Shown in pieces: positions 10,178 to 22,228 of a stretch of 64,000 nt of DNA (its first letter is position 1; each line of letters starts with the position of its first letter). The position numbers were made by a program, and so were the translations under genes. The notes below the pieces were generated by a model. That model ran no database searches. It had not been told where the DNA came from and saw only the letters and a program-made list of their open reading frames with translations. Source of the DNA: Paraspadella gotoi (Eukaryota > Chaetognatha); NCBI GenBank assembly GCA_051294375.1, contig CM119263.1:7332494-7396493 (forward strand), in the 5' to 3' direction.

Positions 10178-10758
10178 CAGGGGTGGGGAACCTATATCGA
10201 GACAACATTTAACAATTTTAAAAATCATAAAATCTTAATGATTTTTAAAATCTAAATAGATTTTAGTATTCTTCCTTCCTGTCAGATAATTAAATTAATC
10301 ATGTAAGATTTCTGAATGCNNNNNNNNNNNNNNNNNNNNNNNNNTGTCAGATAATTAAATTAATCATGTAAGATTTCTGAATGCATAATAAAAGTGTCCA
10401 AAAGGAAAGAAATTCATAAAGTTATTGACAATTTAAACATATTCATCATAATCTTCCTAAAATTTTGCTTTACTTACTTGAAAAAAAATTAAATAGGGTT
10501 AATTTGGATAGCGATGAAAAGCTTAAAATCAGGTGAATTGAAGATAAGAATAAAATGTCTTCAAGTTTGGCTTTTATCGCGTGCATAAAAACAACTTGTT
10601 TTGAAAACCTCCACGACGCGACTTTGCTTGCTTGTAGTTGCTAAATTTTTTTTTTCATTGTATATAAAATAAAAAGCCACTCATTTTATTGTATCAGTAT
10701 CTCAAATCGTTCAGAAAGGGCAGAACGTTGTTTTGTCTCGATATAGGGTCCACCCCTG
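10178..10758. mobile_element. TA-flanked inverted-repeat element (MITE-like), copy A
   Basis: The left end is CAGGGGTGGGGAACCTATAT and the right end is its near reverse complement, ending in CCACCCCTG. Both ends are flanked by TA, as for Tc1/mariner-type elements. The inside is AT-rich without an open frame and is interrupted by the 25-N gap. It ends 52 bases beyond the stop codon of the copy A exon 9c. Confidence 0.65.
10320..10344. other. Assembly gap, 25 N, with overlapping flanks
   Basis: About 40 bases immediately left of the gap are repeated immediately right of it, beginning TGTCAGATAATTAAATTAAT. The two contig ends overlap, so the N probably replace nothing. Confidence 0.9.
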
Positions 10759-10810
10759 TATGTCATATATCTTCTGTTTGAAGCCCAATCGGTGACAGAT
10801 CTCTCACCGA

Positions 10811-10893
10811 TCAATATCCGGAGAGTTCGTTGAAGGCACGTTCCAGCTCGTCGCAGATGGCCTTGTACTTGTCCGATTCCGACACGAGATCGG
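10811..10893 (-). CDS. Tropomyosin exon 9c, copy A (intact)
   Basis: The exon is 83 nt including TGA and identical in frame to the copy B exon at 22146-22228. It ends ...AFNELSGY. Confidence 0.8.
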
Positions 10894-11295
10894 CTGCGAG
10901 GGTAAAAAATGATTGGGGAAGGGAAAAAATCAGACTTGCATTTTGGTTTTGACCACATCGAAAGTGAACAAAAAGTTTTGTATTTTGGGGTACCTTAACG
11001 ACGAATGCAATCCGGATGGATGGATGTGATGCAAAACGGATGCGGGATTTCACTCAGATTTCACGGGGTTTTTTTTTCACTCTCGAGACTGCGTGCGTAT
11101 CACGCGTATAACGTGTGCGCGCGCACGAAATCGCGAGTTGGGAAGGTTCGACTCAAACATGCGTGTCAACGTGCAAAATTCAGGGTCGTTCATCTCTTTG
11201 GTGTTTTACATAGTTGACATTTTTACAATTAAATAATAGCTTTCACTCTAATTCTATTTAAATAAAATACTGCTGGATTTTAAAAAAATAAATCC

Positions 11296-11378
11296 TTAAT
11301 ATCCCGACATCTCGTTGAAAGTGGATTCTAATTCGAGGCAGATGCTTTTGTATTTTTCCACCCATTGCATTAATTCCG
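11296..11378 (-). CDS. Tropomyosin exon 9b, copy A (intact)
   Basis: The exon is 83 nt including TAA and the same as copy B 22633-22715. It ends ...STFNEMSGY. Confidence 0.8.
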
Positions 11379-13292
11379 CTGAAAAGGGGACAATTTAAAT
11401 AATTATGGGTTAGACGAGTCAACTTTTTAACCAGTAAAGCTCAATCGAATGAACAACAGAGTAAAACAAAAACGCAACTGTTTTGAGCCTTGGGCCATAA
11501 GAGGACTCTCGACAAGGCTTTTTATTCAATCTTGGGCAAAAAACGGACAAAAAACCAAGATTTGAAAACCAACTTTTTTTAAAATAAATTAATATTCCGT
11601 GCACCTAATAGAGTTGTAATTTTATCACCATTCTTGAATATTAAATTAATCATCACTCAAACGCTTCAAACATTCTTAGCAACAATTTGAAATGACGTTC
11701 ACCTTACCTTTTAAACCTACCGCTTATAAGTCTTTGAAAGTTGGTTGAGTTTTAACTAATCAACACGGCACAGCAATGAAAAATTAATATTTCAAGACAA
11801 AAAGATCTGATAGTTGTTTTATTAATTAATGATAAGCGAATGTTTCACCTTGTAAGATGAAAAAACAAGATTATCTAGATAATTGTCGTTTAAAAAAACA
11901 CTACGAATCTCATTTGAATTAATTGTGCCAGAAACGTCGGAAAAAAAAAATTTACAACCCACAATCTAGGCACGATAATGATAATAATATATTTTCTTTG
12001 AAAAAGTCGCCATAAATTCATTTTAATTTAGGATTATTTAAAGGACAGCGCAGGTCCTAAGCGCGCATTTATTTTTATTCACACCGATGGGAGCGAAAAT
12101 CCCCAGTGCGACAGACAGTTTCTTCTGCATGCTCGTAAATAATAATAATAATCATGAAAGTAAAAGCTCATGAGATTATAATGAATCTTACAATTGCAAA
12201 AAAAAAAGGCTTGCTATTAAAAATCTTTAACCGATGAAGCAGACTTACGAAAGCAAGAGAACAGACAATTACACACAAAAAAAAAATATGGCATCATAAA
12301 TATGACTAAGATGATTGGCTGCGCCGAAATGGCGTGCTTTCTTTCCATGGGTGACCACTACTCATATTTATTCTGATCATGACCTTTAATACTCATGGAA
12401 TGTGTTAATTTCCACATCGCCGGTAAAAATATATATTTTTGAATATTGAACAGCCAAATAAAAATGAAAAACCTCACCACCCACCAAGCTCTTTTATATC
12501 GAAAGCAACAAAACGAGAAAAAAAAATTTACAAGAGTCGATTTTTGGGCGTCGAAAGGTAAGAGGCTTTGGAAATAAAGCTTAACTTTCACACATTTTTT
12601 TATTCCATTCAACAAATTACATTCGTATCACATTGGTAAAAGCCTTTAAATTTTATTTATCTCCGTTCAAAAATAATGCAGCCTCGTAAGCGAATGTTAA
12701 AAAAGGAAGCACATTTAAGATTCGCCTCTTATCTCACATTATGTACAAATTTTATCGCTATAAAATTAAAAAAAAAGAAAAACCCGCTCGAAGACGCTGC
12801 GACGATGCTACCCAGCACCAGCTGCTGCGTGGATTCAGTTTTCAAAACGCGATCAATGATTAAAAAAATACATAATACATATTAAAGAATTCTTAATGAA
12901 GTATTGCAATGAAAACAAAGGTTTGATAAGTCGAGGCAACCGTCGAAAGGCAGGAACCGAAACTATTAAATGGTCTTTTCGGTGACCAAATTGTTACGAG
13001 GAACATCTATAAAAGACATTACATTTTTTAACGTTAAATTAAAAAGGTAAAACTTTTAAAATACTAAATTCTTTGAAAATTATTAAAGAAAAGAATGAAT
13101 TATTTTTAGTTATGTTTAGATGTTCTAATACGAAAACGATTTCCCGCGCGCGCAAACAAGTTCTCGACACGCGCGCGACCACCGACGCCGCCGCAACTTT
13201 CATCGTTTTGGTGTTTAATTTTTTTTTTTTTTTTGTCTTGGTTTTCGTTGTCTTCGCGGAGAAGCGAGCGGGCGAGCGAGAAAGGAAAGACG

Positions 13293-13375
13293 TTACATTT
13301 CAGCCAACTCTGAAAACGCGGTATCCATTTCAGACTGCAGTTTGTTCACTTTTTCCCTCTCGTGCTCATACTCTC
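13293..13375 (-). CDS. Tropomyosin exon 9a, copy A (intact)
   Basis: The exon is 83 nt including TAA and the same as copy B 24641-24723. It ends ...AFSELAEM. Confidence 0.75.
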
Positions 13376-13563
13376 CTATTGGGAAAGGGGAGAGGAAGCG
13401 GATATAAGGGTTAGTCACAGCAAACGACTCACCTTGGAAGTCTTAACTTGTAACGAGGAGCTCAGTGGCATAATATTTAGTTGTTATGTTTAATAATGTT
13501 TATAAAAATTTGATTAATATTTAGTTATTCGAAAGTTGACTGAATTACAATCTGTCGACTTAC

Positions 13564-13633
13564 GTTCGACTTTGTCCACTTGTTTTTGCAGAATTTCAAC
13601 CTGCCTTTCCGCCTGATCTGCTCTTTCTTCTGT
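13564..13633 (-). CDS. Tropomyosin exon 8b, copy A (intact)
   Basis: The exon is 70 nt with acceptor TCTACAG and donor GTAAGT. It encodes the same [11 protein letters not shown]... segment as copy B 24905-24974. Confidence 0.75.
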
Positions 13634-14199
13634 CTGTAGATGGCGAATGGATCGGAGTCGTAAAACGTGACATGCATAAAAACAAAGGCAACTGCAGTAA
13701 GAACCATGCGATAATTTTTCTCGATCAAAAGTTGGGGAAAATTTAGTTGGGCTTGGGTTAAGAAAACGGGCGAACTTACCCCGATTCTGGCCGTAAATTT
13801 TACTCAAATGATAGAAAATGAGTAGTGATATCTACGAACTTAAGATTCAATCATTCATCGACAATCATTCCTCCTTAGTATCATTTCAAGTGGTCTAGTT
13901 TTACTAATTAAAACATCATGCAAAAAAAATACAAATATTGCCACTTCAAATGAAAACCAAATAATAAAAAATAATGAAAAAAGGTTTGAAGGGAATAGAG
14001 AGAGAAGTCGGCAGTAAAGAGAGAAAAAATAGAGAAAAGAAGGGAGCTGTAAGGGGAGATAAAGAAAACAGGCGCGAAAGAAGAAAAAGAAGAGAGAAGA
14101 GAGAGAGAGAGAGAGAGAACAAGGGAGACGGTTGACGAATAAGGGGGGAGAAAAGGGGGAAGAGAAAGAGGGCATCCTTCGCGACGCGGAATGCGATAC

Positions 14200-14269
14200 C
14201 TTCGAGTTTATCACATTCCTTCTGTAGTTTTCCGGTTTGGCGCTCGCCCTCAGCGGCGCGAGCTTCAGC
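14200..14269 (-). CDS. Tropomyosin exon 8a, copy A (intact)
   Basis: The exon is 70 nt and encodes the same [11 protein letters not shown]... segment as copy B 25536-25605. Confidence 0.75.
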
Positions 14270-14635
14270 CTGTTTGAGAATTAGTGAAATAAAAAGGGCA
14301 ACGGAGTCGGAACAGTGAGTGACAGTCACAACAGACACGGCACAACCATGAATTTAATTTTAACGGTTGATAGATGGAGAGAGATTGACAAAAAGAGTAT
14401 GAGGATGTTATGTAAAATTTAAATATAATCTAAATTAAACTAAATCTTCAAAGTCAGGGCAAGAAACCCGTTACCCATTTTAATAAATGAATGGATAAGT
14501 TTATATTGGTGGTGCTAATTTCATTCAAAAAAATGTTGGTACGAAACCATAAGAAAAATTCACTGCAAAGAAAAACGTTGTTTAAAAAAAAAAACGTCAG
14601 CACGGCAAGAACGCCCAGCGGATTGCGGGACTCAC

Positions 14636-14814
14636 GTCCTTGAACCGCCGTGCTTGAGATCGCGGATAGTCTCCTCGTAGGATTCCTCGCGAGAAAGAGC
14701 CTGTGAAAGAAGAGGCGAGTGTATAGTGAAAGGATTGGGTGACACTTACGCGACCGAGACGAGCCGTCAAGTCACGGGATCGAGAATTCGTACGCAATCT
14801 TCGCGACAATTCGC
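14636..14814 (-). pseudogene. Tropomyosin exons 7b and 7a, copy A (frameshifted)
   Basis: Exon 7b at 14636-14700 and exon 7a at 14750-14814 are each 65 nt instead of 63. Each carries two inserted single bases relative to copy B, while the splice sites are kept. The pattern fits sequencing or consensus error rather than selection-free decay. Confidence 0.75.
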
Positions 14815-15037
14815 CTAATGAGAAGGCGGGGGTAGAACGTTTAGAACTTAACTTAACTTTTAAATGACCAACAATACTTCAATCTGTTGCTCGTTTATAG
14901 CGGTGATTAAATACGTTTCGTTGATATGAGTCAATATTTTACTTATCATCTTACGTAATTCTGGCTTTCTTTAGGAAACAACTGATAAACAGAGGAAAAA
15001 AATCAAGCAACAAGAAACAAAAAATGTCAGTTCTCAC

Positions 15038-15114
15038 CTCAGCCTCGGAGAGACCTCCAATGATTTCATGTTGTTGCCGACAACCTTCAACTCTTCTCCA
15101 ACTCTTGAATCTTT
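15038..15114 (-). pseudogene. Tropomyosin exon 6, copy A (frameshifted)
   Basis: The exon is 77 nt instead of 76. Relative to copy B it has a two-base insertion and a one-base deletion, so the [11 protein letters not shown] frame is lost in between. Confidence 0.75.
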
Positions 15115-15221
15115 CTGTTGGCGATAAGACGAAGCAAATAAATATATAAAATCTGGCACATTTATTCACTTTCACTTCAAAGACGCAATCGTTCTCTTAT
15201 GCAAAAATCAATCGAACTCAC

Positions 15222-15291
15222 CTTCTCGCGTGCTCTGCCGCTCCTCAGCCCGCCTCAAATCGCCTCCAGCACAACGACCTTACGCGCCAGC
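15222..15291 (-). pseudogene. Tropomyosin exon 5b, copy A (frameshifted)
   Basis: Several one-base differences relative to copy B 26555-26625 disrupt the [10 protein letters not shown] frame. Boundaries are approximate. Confidence 0.7.
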
Positions 15292-15335
15292 CTTCATGTG
15301 CAAATGGGATGGAGGACACCACGGCAAATGCATGC

Positions 15336-15340
<5 letters not shown>

Positions 15341-15385
<45 letters not shown>

Positions 15386-15426
15386 GAGAGGTAGTGTGTT
15401 AGATAAATTACAAGATCGAAATCACG

Positions 15427-15460
<34 letters not shown>
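15341..15460. repeat. (GA)n and poly-A tracts, copy A
   Basis: GA repeat at 15341-15382, then a run of 32 A at 15429-15460. The matching copy B tracts have different lengths (GA 26673-26756 is about twice as long). Confidence 0.9.
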
Positions 15461-15461
<1 letters not shown>

Positions 15462-15823
15462 GGCTAGGAATATAAGAAGTTAGTTAAACATGTCTTAACA
15501 AAAGTAAAGAGAAAGACTGTGAGGAGCTGAACAATTAACAGACTTGACAAACTTTATCGTTAGTAAATTTATTACGCAATGTTTGAAAACTTATCCAAAA
15601 TCTATATGTTAATTAAATAGCTCTGCTCACTGTTCCATTGGCTAGTTGCAAAAGACAAAAATAATTTTTCAAATATTTCGTTATTCATTTCGATGGCCAT
15701 CGACCAATCCTTCAAGTTCTCATTCTTAGTCCGGATTACTTTTTTATAGATTTGAGTTAAAAAGGTAGAAGGTAGAATACTTCATCCGGATTAAGACACG
15801 CGATGTGAAAGGAATTCGATCGT

Positions 15824-15948
15824 TGACGTCACCCTTCAGAAATAACACTTTCAATATATCACTTTATTTATTAACGACTGATATTGTTTAAAATAATTAA
15901 CCAGCCAATGACGTCACGGCAATACTAAAAATTTAACCAATGACGTCA
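15824..15948. promoter_or_regulatory. CRE and CCAAT cluster, copy A
   Basis: TGACGTCA occurs at 15824, 15909 and 15941. The last two are directly preceded by CCAA(T), and another CCAAT lies just beyond. The cluster sits in the intron between exons 5a and 5b and is present identically in copy B. Confidence 0.4.
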
Positions 15949-16156
15949 CAGCAAACCACAAAATTTCAGCCAATGAAAATGGTTTACGGGAATTTTTCAG
16001 AGCGAACGGACCCCAGAAGACTATTAAAATACTCGACATCGAAAACGTAACTAATGAAATTTTTCAACTGATGAAATTGAAAACCATTTTTTTCGAAGAA
16101 AAATAGCCTTCTCGCGCCATCCTTCCTCTGAAAAAGAATCCCGATTTGCCACTCAC

Positions 16157-16227
16157 GCCTCAGCGTCGTCAGCGCGTTGTTCCGCGCGCTCCAGGTCGAC
16201 CTCCAACATTGCCAGGCGCCTGGACGC
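16157..16227 (-). CDS. Tropomyosin exon 5a, copy A (intact)
   Basis: The exon is 71 nt and the same as copy B 27511-27581. It encodes [20 protein letters not shown]... Confidence 0.75.
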
Positions 16228-16991
16228 CTGTCAATCACCAAAACGAGTGTGAGAAATAAGCTAATATTTAAACGAAATAGGCGTGCAAGTAAGGAAGAAG
16301 CTGCAAACGACAATAACTATAATTTAATTCTTACGTTTGCGGTCTCCTTCGTGGACGTGCCAGGTTATCTAGATGTGTCGGCTTATCTAGACGACGTGCA
16401 GTGATGCGGAAAACGAAAAATGTGACGCTATGCTAAACGGAAAAAAATACGCGAAGAACGTGCAAAAATAACGAGGCGTGCAAATTCTCCGAAGGTTTTT
16501 TTGTTTTAACAAGAACTTGATTGAATTCTATGGATTGTTAGAGTCTCGTAAAAACAGAATATAACAGTTGAAAACTTAAAAACTATAAATCGTCCCACTC
16601 ATGACAACTTCCGCATAATTCGAAGTGGGCGGTGGTCGTCAAAACGCAGCATGCGATACATTTTTTTTTCGCTGATAATTCTTTCCAAGATGCTCTTCAT
16701 TTTTAAACATTATTTCGTCGGTCAAAAATCTGAGTCGGCACAGCAAATTTTTTTTGACATGCTATTAGTGTCTTTTTTTAGCCAGCCTTGATGCTGCATT
16801 TTCTGTGTGGGTTCTTTGCGAGTTTTTACAAACAGATCGCTCGTTGGCTTTTAATTTTTCTAATATCAAAACTAAAGAGGTGCTTAGGTTTTTCCGGTGC
16901 TGCGAGTTTCACCTCAAAAATTTACTAATTTTAAACAATTGATACTTATACTAAAAAAACTTTCAAATTAAAAATAAGTGAGTGACTGTAC

Positions 16992-17124
16992 CTCTTTCAC
17001 TAAAGGGTATAAGATTAGGGACGGATCGTCCGAGAGACACTCTTCCTTAATCGTTTCTAAGGAATTTGACGCTGAGGGAAACTCCTGTCCTTCCTTGTCT
17101 CTCTCACGTAAATGGGACGTTGTC
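16992..17124 (-). CDS. Candidate cassette exon 4f, copy A (open)
   Basis: The exon is 133 nt, the same length as in copy B (28349-28481), and open in the only frame compatible with exon 3. It differs by one Gly/Ala change. See the copy B entry. Confidence 0.4.
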
Positions 17125-17434
17125 CTGCGGAAGAATGATCCGCTTGAATGAGATCAACTCGATCGATTTATTCTTTCAAATAAACATTTTGTATTTCCTA
17201 ATATTTATAATTTTGGATTATTTTTGGTAAATTTCGGCGTGAAGAAAAAAAAAACTCGCAACAGGAAACCCCTATACGGGATGCTGTCTCAAAAGAGGCA
17301 ATGAGCTGCACGTAAAATAAGCGAACAGGCCGGCTTTGCGCACGGCCATGACGAAGAGATTTGGGAAGAGACGATGCTCGGACGCGGCCTCCGTCCATTG
17401 GCGTCTCTAAAAACGGTTCCCCTAACGCCTAACA

Positions 17435-19888
17435 CTCGTCGTATTTTCTGTCAGAGTCCTCGCGATCATCTGCGCCTCTTTGAAGGGAGAGTTCCAACGC
17501 GGCGATGCGCTCGTCATTGGAAGCCTCAAGTTCTCAAGCACTTTGCGACCTCTGACGAGTTAGGGACGGGGTGTTTTGTTTTTGTTTTTTGGATAAAGGA
17601 GAACGTAGCAAAAAAAAACTCAGCGAGGCAAAAATAATTGCAATTACTAAACGCTCCCGACTGTCCACTCCCCCATTACTCAGATTTCTATTGCATTCGA
17701 AAGATCTAGCGTTGTAGACCGAACAAAAAAGATTAGTTGTAACAAGAATTACAATAATATTAGTCAAACGAAAAAAATAACCCTAAAATTTCGTGCCAAA
17801 CGCGCGATATTAAAGCCGGCACAACCCACAGAGAAACCCACTGGCGAGAAACATCAAGACTGCGACCTTAGTTTTTTCTTCTGTGCTCTACAAAACTCGA
17901 TCCGTTTCACACTCCGAAGCTTTGGCGTCCTTTAACTACAAGTTAGTCAGCTATTCCGTCCGGAAAGCTTGGAGACAAGTACTGACTCCTGTCTCCAATG
18001 GATACCTCGTCGTATTTTCGATCTGAATCTTTCCGCGATCATCTGAGCCTCCATCAATTGAGTCTCCAGAGAAGCGATGCGCTCCTCATCCAAGAAGCTT
18101 CGGTTTTCTAGAACCTTGCGTCCTCTGATGGAGACACGCCAAATTAAATGTAGAACTCGGAGGGAAAAATTGACTCATTAATACACTAGCAATTATGAAG
18201 ATATCTTATTAGGTCAGTCTCAAAGCTCAAAGAACTACATTTTCTTTAGATTTAACAGAATATCAAGATTTGTACATCAAGAACGGTCCCAATGATAAGC
18301 CACTTTCACTCACTATTTTTATAACTAATGCTTGTCAGAAAATGTCGAATAACCTGCGAAAAATTTGTCAGCCAAATAGAAATATTTTTATTAATTAATT
18401 TATAATCTCATATTGGCTGCATGCGGATAAACGCCTTTTACTCTTATAAGCATATACTCCATGAAAGATAGTTTAGACTTTTTGTTTTACATGCTGGTTT
18501 CCCAACTATGTATGATTAAGGATTTGAGTTATTTGTTTGTCGTGAAATCAAATAAGAATTCATCATGTAGAAAAAACTAAAATAATTATTAACTTTTTTG
18601 CTGTCCCAGAATTACAGAAAGAAAAGGGAGATTGAAAGAAAAAAAATTTGGATGGGAAATTAAAAAGAAAACTAGGTAGGAGAGAAAATTTTTTTTCCAT
18701 TTAAGATTTTAGAACAATTTAACTGAAAAGAGAAAAATTATAAGGAAGGAGACAATAATTGAGAAGAATTCACTTCAGAGTGAAGAAAGAAAAATAAAAT
18801 AGAATAAATAAATAAAAATAAATAAAATAAATAGAAGAGATAAGGAGGAAATCCTCTACCTCCTCGTATTTTTTGGCGGAATCTTCAGCGATGACTGTCT
18901 TTTTCTGAATTTCTGCATCCAAACTCGAAATCTGTTTCTTCCAAAGCGTCATTCCGTTTGTCCAAAACTTTTCGCGCTCTAAGTTATTCAGTTTTGGGTT
19001 TTGAAAAAATTTTATAATAAAAATTACCTTATTCCATTTCAATCATCACCCTTGGTTTTTGGTCATTAAAGTTAGTTCACCAATTGTTCAAGTGTAAATC
19101 AAAGCACCGTTGAAGCTGTCGACATGTATGCTTAGATTAAATTGAGGGATAGTGGTTTGGCCCCAAGAATTTCGCTAAAGATACCAGTGTGAAAACGTAG
19201 ATTGGTATAGATTTGGAGAAAGCAAGGGATGCGAATTACTAAGCCATTAGAAAGGGCCTTCACTGTACCTCTTGATATTTTTTGTCTGAATCTTCTATTA
19301 ATTGTTTTGAATCTTTGAGTTGAATCGCAACTGCCTCAATTTTCATCCTCATGTATGCGAGTAGTTTTTTTCCAAATTTCTCCTTCCCCTACAATAATTA
19401 TAATAACCATGGTTGCACATTCAATAATCAGTTTGTATTAGAATACTTTCAGGTAAACTTAACCGATATATAGCCTAATGCTAAAAGGAAATATAAAACA
19501 ATGAAGAACAATTAAGCTCAAAATTAAAAAGAAATCGTCGGAACGAAAAATAGAGAATGAATCGATACGTAGCGGACAAGGAATATCAATTGTTAACAGG
19601 AATACAAGGTATATAATGTAAGACTGGATCTGTGGTGCTTGTCTGTGTGTTCATTGCAAGTGGCTGTAGTGAAATGAGTTGGAAAAGAAAATAGGAGATT
19701 CTTTGCTTTACTGCTAAGTAAGCAATTGCGACGTCTGCACTAACCTGCATCATTAATACCACATACCTCTTCATACTTTCTATTCACTTCTTCTGCTATA
19801 AATTTGGCCTCTTTTAGTTTGAAGAGCACAAAATATCTATTCGATCTTCCAAATATTTGCGAGCCGTTATCCAACAGCTTTGCGTTGC
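17435..19888 (-). pseudogene. Tropomyosin exon 4 cluster, copy A (five frameshifted exons)
   Basis: The counterparts of exons 4e, 4d, 4c, 4b and 4a lie at 17435-17551, 18006-18124, 18860-18978, 19269-19388 and 19767-19888. Their lengths are 117, 119, 119, 120 and 122 nt instead of 118, because of one- to few-base indels. Splice sites remain. As written, none of the five could be translated in frame. Confidence 0.8.
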
Positions 19889-20100
19889 ATTGGACAGCTA
19901 GTAAAGGATTTTCAAGTGACAGAGTTAGATAATAGATAAAAAAAAAGAAACAATGAATTTTTTTTCTCGCAACGCTGAATCAACAACGAAAGCATTAAGC
20001 TTTGAGACATTCAGACATAAGTCACCTTTACTTGTAACCAGTCTGACAACTGAAGTCAGCATAAAGGGAAATAATATCAATCCCACTTCCGTCCAGCGTA

Positions 20101-20240
20101 CTCTCGACTCCGGTCGGCTTGGCTTTTGACGGTTCCTCCAGCCTTCTCCGACGCGATCTGAAGACGCTTCTTTCGCGCATTCTCAAGTCCTCCTCAACCA
20201 AACTGGCATTCGGCGTTGAAGAGCGGAGACCTCGCCTCGG
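20101..20240 (-). pseudogene. Tropomyosin exon 3, copy A (heavily frameshifted)
   Basis: This is recognisable against copy B 31420-31553 but has many indels, and both boundaries are blurred. It is the lowest-quality exon of copy A. Confidence 0.7.
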
Positions 20241-21036
20241 CCCCTCGGAGTGGGTTTGTGGCAGGAAATGGGTGGCATGTTTGGAAGATAAGGAGGGGAG
20301 AGGAACGGAAACTAGATTGAGGATGAATTTTTGTTTTCATAAGGGTTTTATTCTTACAGATCAAGAATTTCAATGTGCTGCTTTGACAGTTCCTCGTTTC
20401 CAATTGGATAATTTTTCGTCTTTCTTACTTTCTCTTCTCTTTTTCTAGTCTGTGTTTTCTCGGTCAATCGACGCTCTTTCACAAAACTACGCGAAAACCG
20501 AATAAAGAAAATTAAAAAATTTTCAAAAGGATTTGGTGACTTAGGGCTTTTTTCTTTATTCCTTCTTTGAATCCCTTTTATGTCTCTCTTCAAAAAAATA
20601 GTCAATCTTTGCAGTTCTGTATTCATAAATCATTCTATAAGGTTTTTACCAGAATTTTAAGAGATGAAAATCCTCTGGTTTAAATTTAGGAGGTTCTTGC
20701 TAATATTCTGCGGCGAATATTAATTTTCTTACTTCGAGTCGATCTCGGCAATAAACTCTGAAATCGCCGAGCTGTTTATCCTTGAAGGAGGTCTTATAAA
20801 CATTCTAGGCTTTTTATTCAAGATGTATACCAAGTTCTAAAAATCCCTGGTTCGCGAAGGAAAACTGCCACAAAAAAATTAAGAAACCGTAGATTTGAAT
20901 TTCGATTCGATTCTTTAACATGAAAAAAAAATTCCGAGCCAACAAGTCATGTCACAGAGTCGAACAAAGATTAGTATTTGATCTTTAAAACAATTACCTC
21001 AACTAGAAGCCAATCTAATTGATCTCCTCTTTTTAG

Positions 21037-21198
21037 CTTAAAATCAGGTGAATTGAAGATAAGAATAAAACTGTTTGGCTTTTATCGCGTGCATAAAAAC
21101 TTGTTTTGAAAACCTCCACGACGCCTTGTACTTATTGTAGTTGTTGTACTTGTACTTGTTGTAGTTGCTTAAATTTTTTTTCTTCATTGTATATAAAA
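21037..21198. repeat. Third partial copy of the repeat junction
   Basis: This stretch matches 10,530-10,680 and 21,848-22,001 and stops at the 10-N gap at 21199. It is a leftover of contig joining between the two 10.7-kb copies. Confidence 0.75.
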
Positions 21199-21208
21199 NN
21201 NNNNNNNN
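21199..21208. other. Assembly gap, 10 N
   Basis: A run of ten N between copy A and copy B of the direct repeat. Confidence 0.98.
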
Positions 21209-21237
21209 ATGATAAAAGTTATTCTCGATGGAAAATA

Positions 21238-22092
21238 CAGGGGGTGGGGAACCTATATCGAGACAACATTTAAAAATTTTAAAAATCATAAAATCTTAAT
21301 GATTTTGAAAATCTAAATAGATTTTAGTATTCTTCCTTAGCTTTTAGACGATGTATTAATTGTTTTGAAATTCTTTGATATTATGCTTTTTTTGATGCAG
21401 CAAAGTAAACTGCCCGGTTTTCTCCGCGCGTTTTGAAAAAAAAAAGTTTGAATACTTATTTTTAAATCTCATTCTAATACATAACAGTTAAAATATTTTT
21501 GGAAGTACTTATTTGTAATATAATAACGCTTCTAGCAAGGTATACACTGTACAAGTGAACATGGTATTTGGTTACAAAAAATATAAAGTAAGCAGGTAAG
21601 ATTTGGGTAAGTTACTGTATGGTTTAATTTTTATTAAAGCTTAATTTTATCAAGAAATTTATTAACGATATTGTCAGATAATTAAATTAATCATGTAAGA
21701 TTTCTGAATGCATAATAAAAGTGTCCAAAAGGAAAGAAATTCATAAAGTTATTGACAATTTAATCATATTCATCATAATCTTCCTAAAATTTTGCTTTAC
21801 TTACTTGAAAAAAAAATTAAATAGGGTTAATTTGGATAGCGATGAAAAGCTTAAAATCAGGTGAATTGAAGATAAGAATAAAACTGTCATGTGAAGAATA
21901 TTAACAAGTTTGGCTTTTATCGCGTGCATAAAAACAACTTGTTTTGAAAACCTCCACGACGCCTTGTAGTTGCTCAAATTTTTTTTTTCATTGTATATAA
22001 AATAAAAAGCCACTCATTTTATTGTATCAGTATCTCAAATCGTTCAGAAAGGGCAGAACGTTGTTTTGTCTCGATATAGGGTCCCACCCCTG
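21238..22092. mobile_element. TA-flanked inverted-repeat element (MITE-like), copy B
   Basis: This version is complete, about 855 bp. The left end is CAGGGGGTGGGGAACCTATA and the right end reads, on the minus strand, CAGGGGTGGGACCCTATATC. Both are followed by CGAGACAA and flanked by TA. The interior is AT-rich with no transposase frame, so it would be non-autonomous. It lies 53 bases past the stop of exon 9c. On the minus strand it carries AATAAA (22018-22023), which is well placed to end that transcript. Confidence 0.65.
22018..22023 (-). terminator. Polyadenylation signal AATAAA after exon 9c
   Basis: A minus-strand AATAAA lies about 125 bases beyond the TGA of exon 9c, inside the inverted-repeat element. 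The same hexamer is at 10685-10690 in copy A. Confidence 0.45.
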
Positions 22093-22145
22093 TATGTCAT
22101 ATATCTTCTGTTTGAAGCCCAATCGGTTGACAGAATCCTCACCGA

Positions 22146-22228
22146 TCAATATCCGGAGAGTTCGTTGAAGGCACGTTCCAGCTCGTCGCAGATGGCCTTG
22201 TACTTGTCCGATTCCGACACGAGATCGG
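22146..22228 (-). CDS. Tropomyosin exon 9c (terminal)
   Basis: The acceptor is CTCGCAG. CC completes an Ala codon after exon 8a (G+CC). It encodes [20 protein letters not shown], then NELSGY and TGA. The Y-K-x-I-x-x-E-L-x-x-x-F pattern and the final GY are typical of long muscle tropomyosins, whose end binds the next molecule and troponin or its equivalent. Confidence 0.9.

Larger units (their letters stand above)
10345..21027. repeat. 10.7-kb direct repeat, copy A
   Basis: This block matches 21,673-32,306 over its whole length, including introns, microsatellites and mobile element. Exon differences are mostly single-base insertions or deletions, and they get denser toward 20 kb. Copy A breaks at least nine exons by frameshift. 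Copy B keeps every exon at canonical length. An unpolished or haplotypic duplicate is the most likely explanation; a recent real tandem duplication is the alternative. Confidence 0.9.

Noticed and set aside
10178-10758. hAT-type transposon suggested by the CAGGGGTGGG end
   Set aside because: hAT elements leave 8-bp target duplications; here only TA is duplicated, so a Tc1/mariner-like origin is preferred.
13855-14338. Open frames of 119-130 residues in copy A (and counterparts at 25.2-25.7 kb)
   Set aside because: Only the short exon 8a segment is real; the rest is intron read-through of a GA-rich tract.
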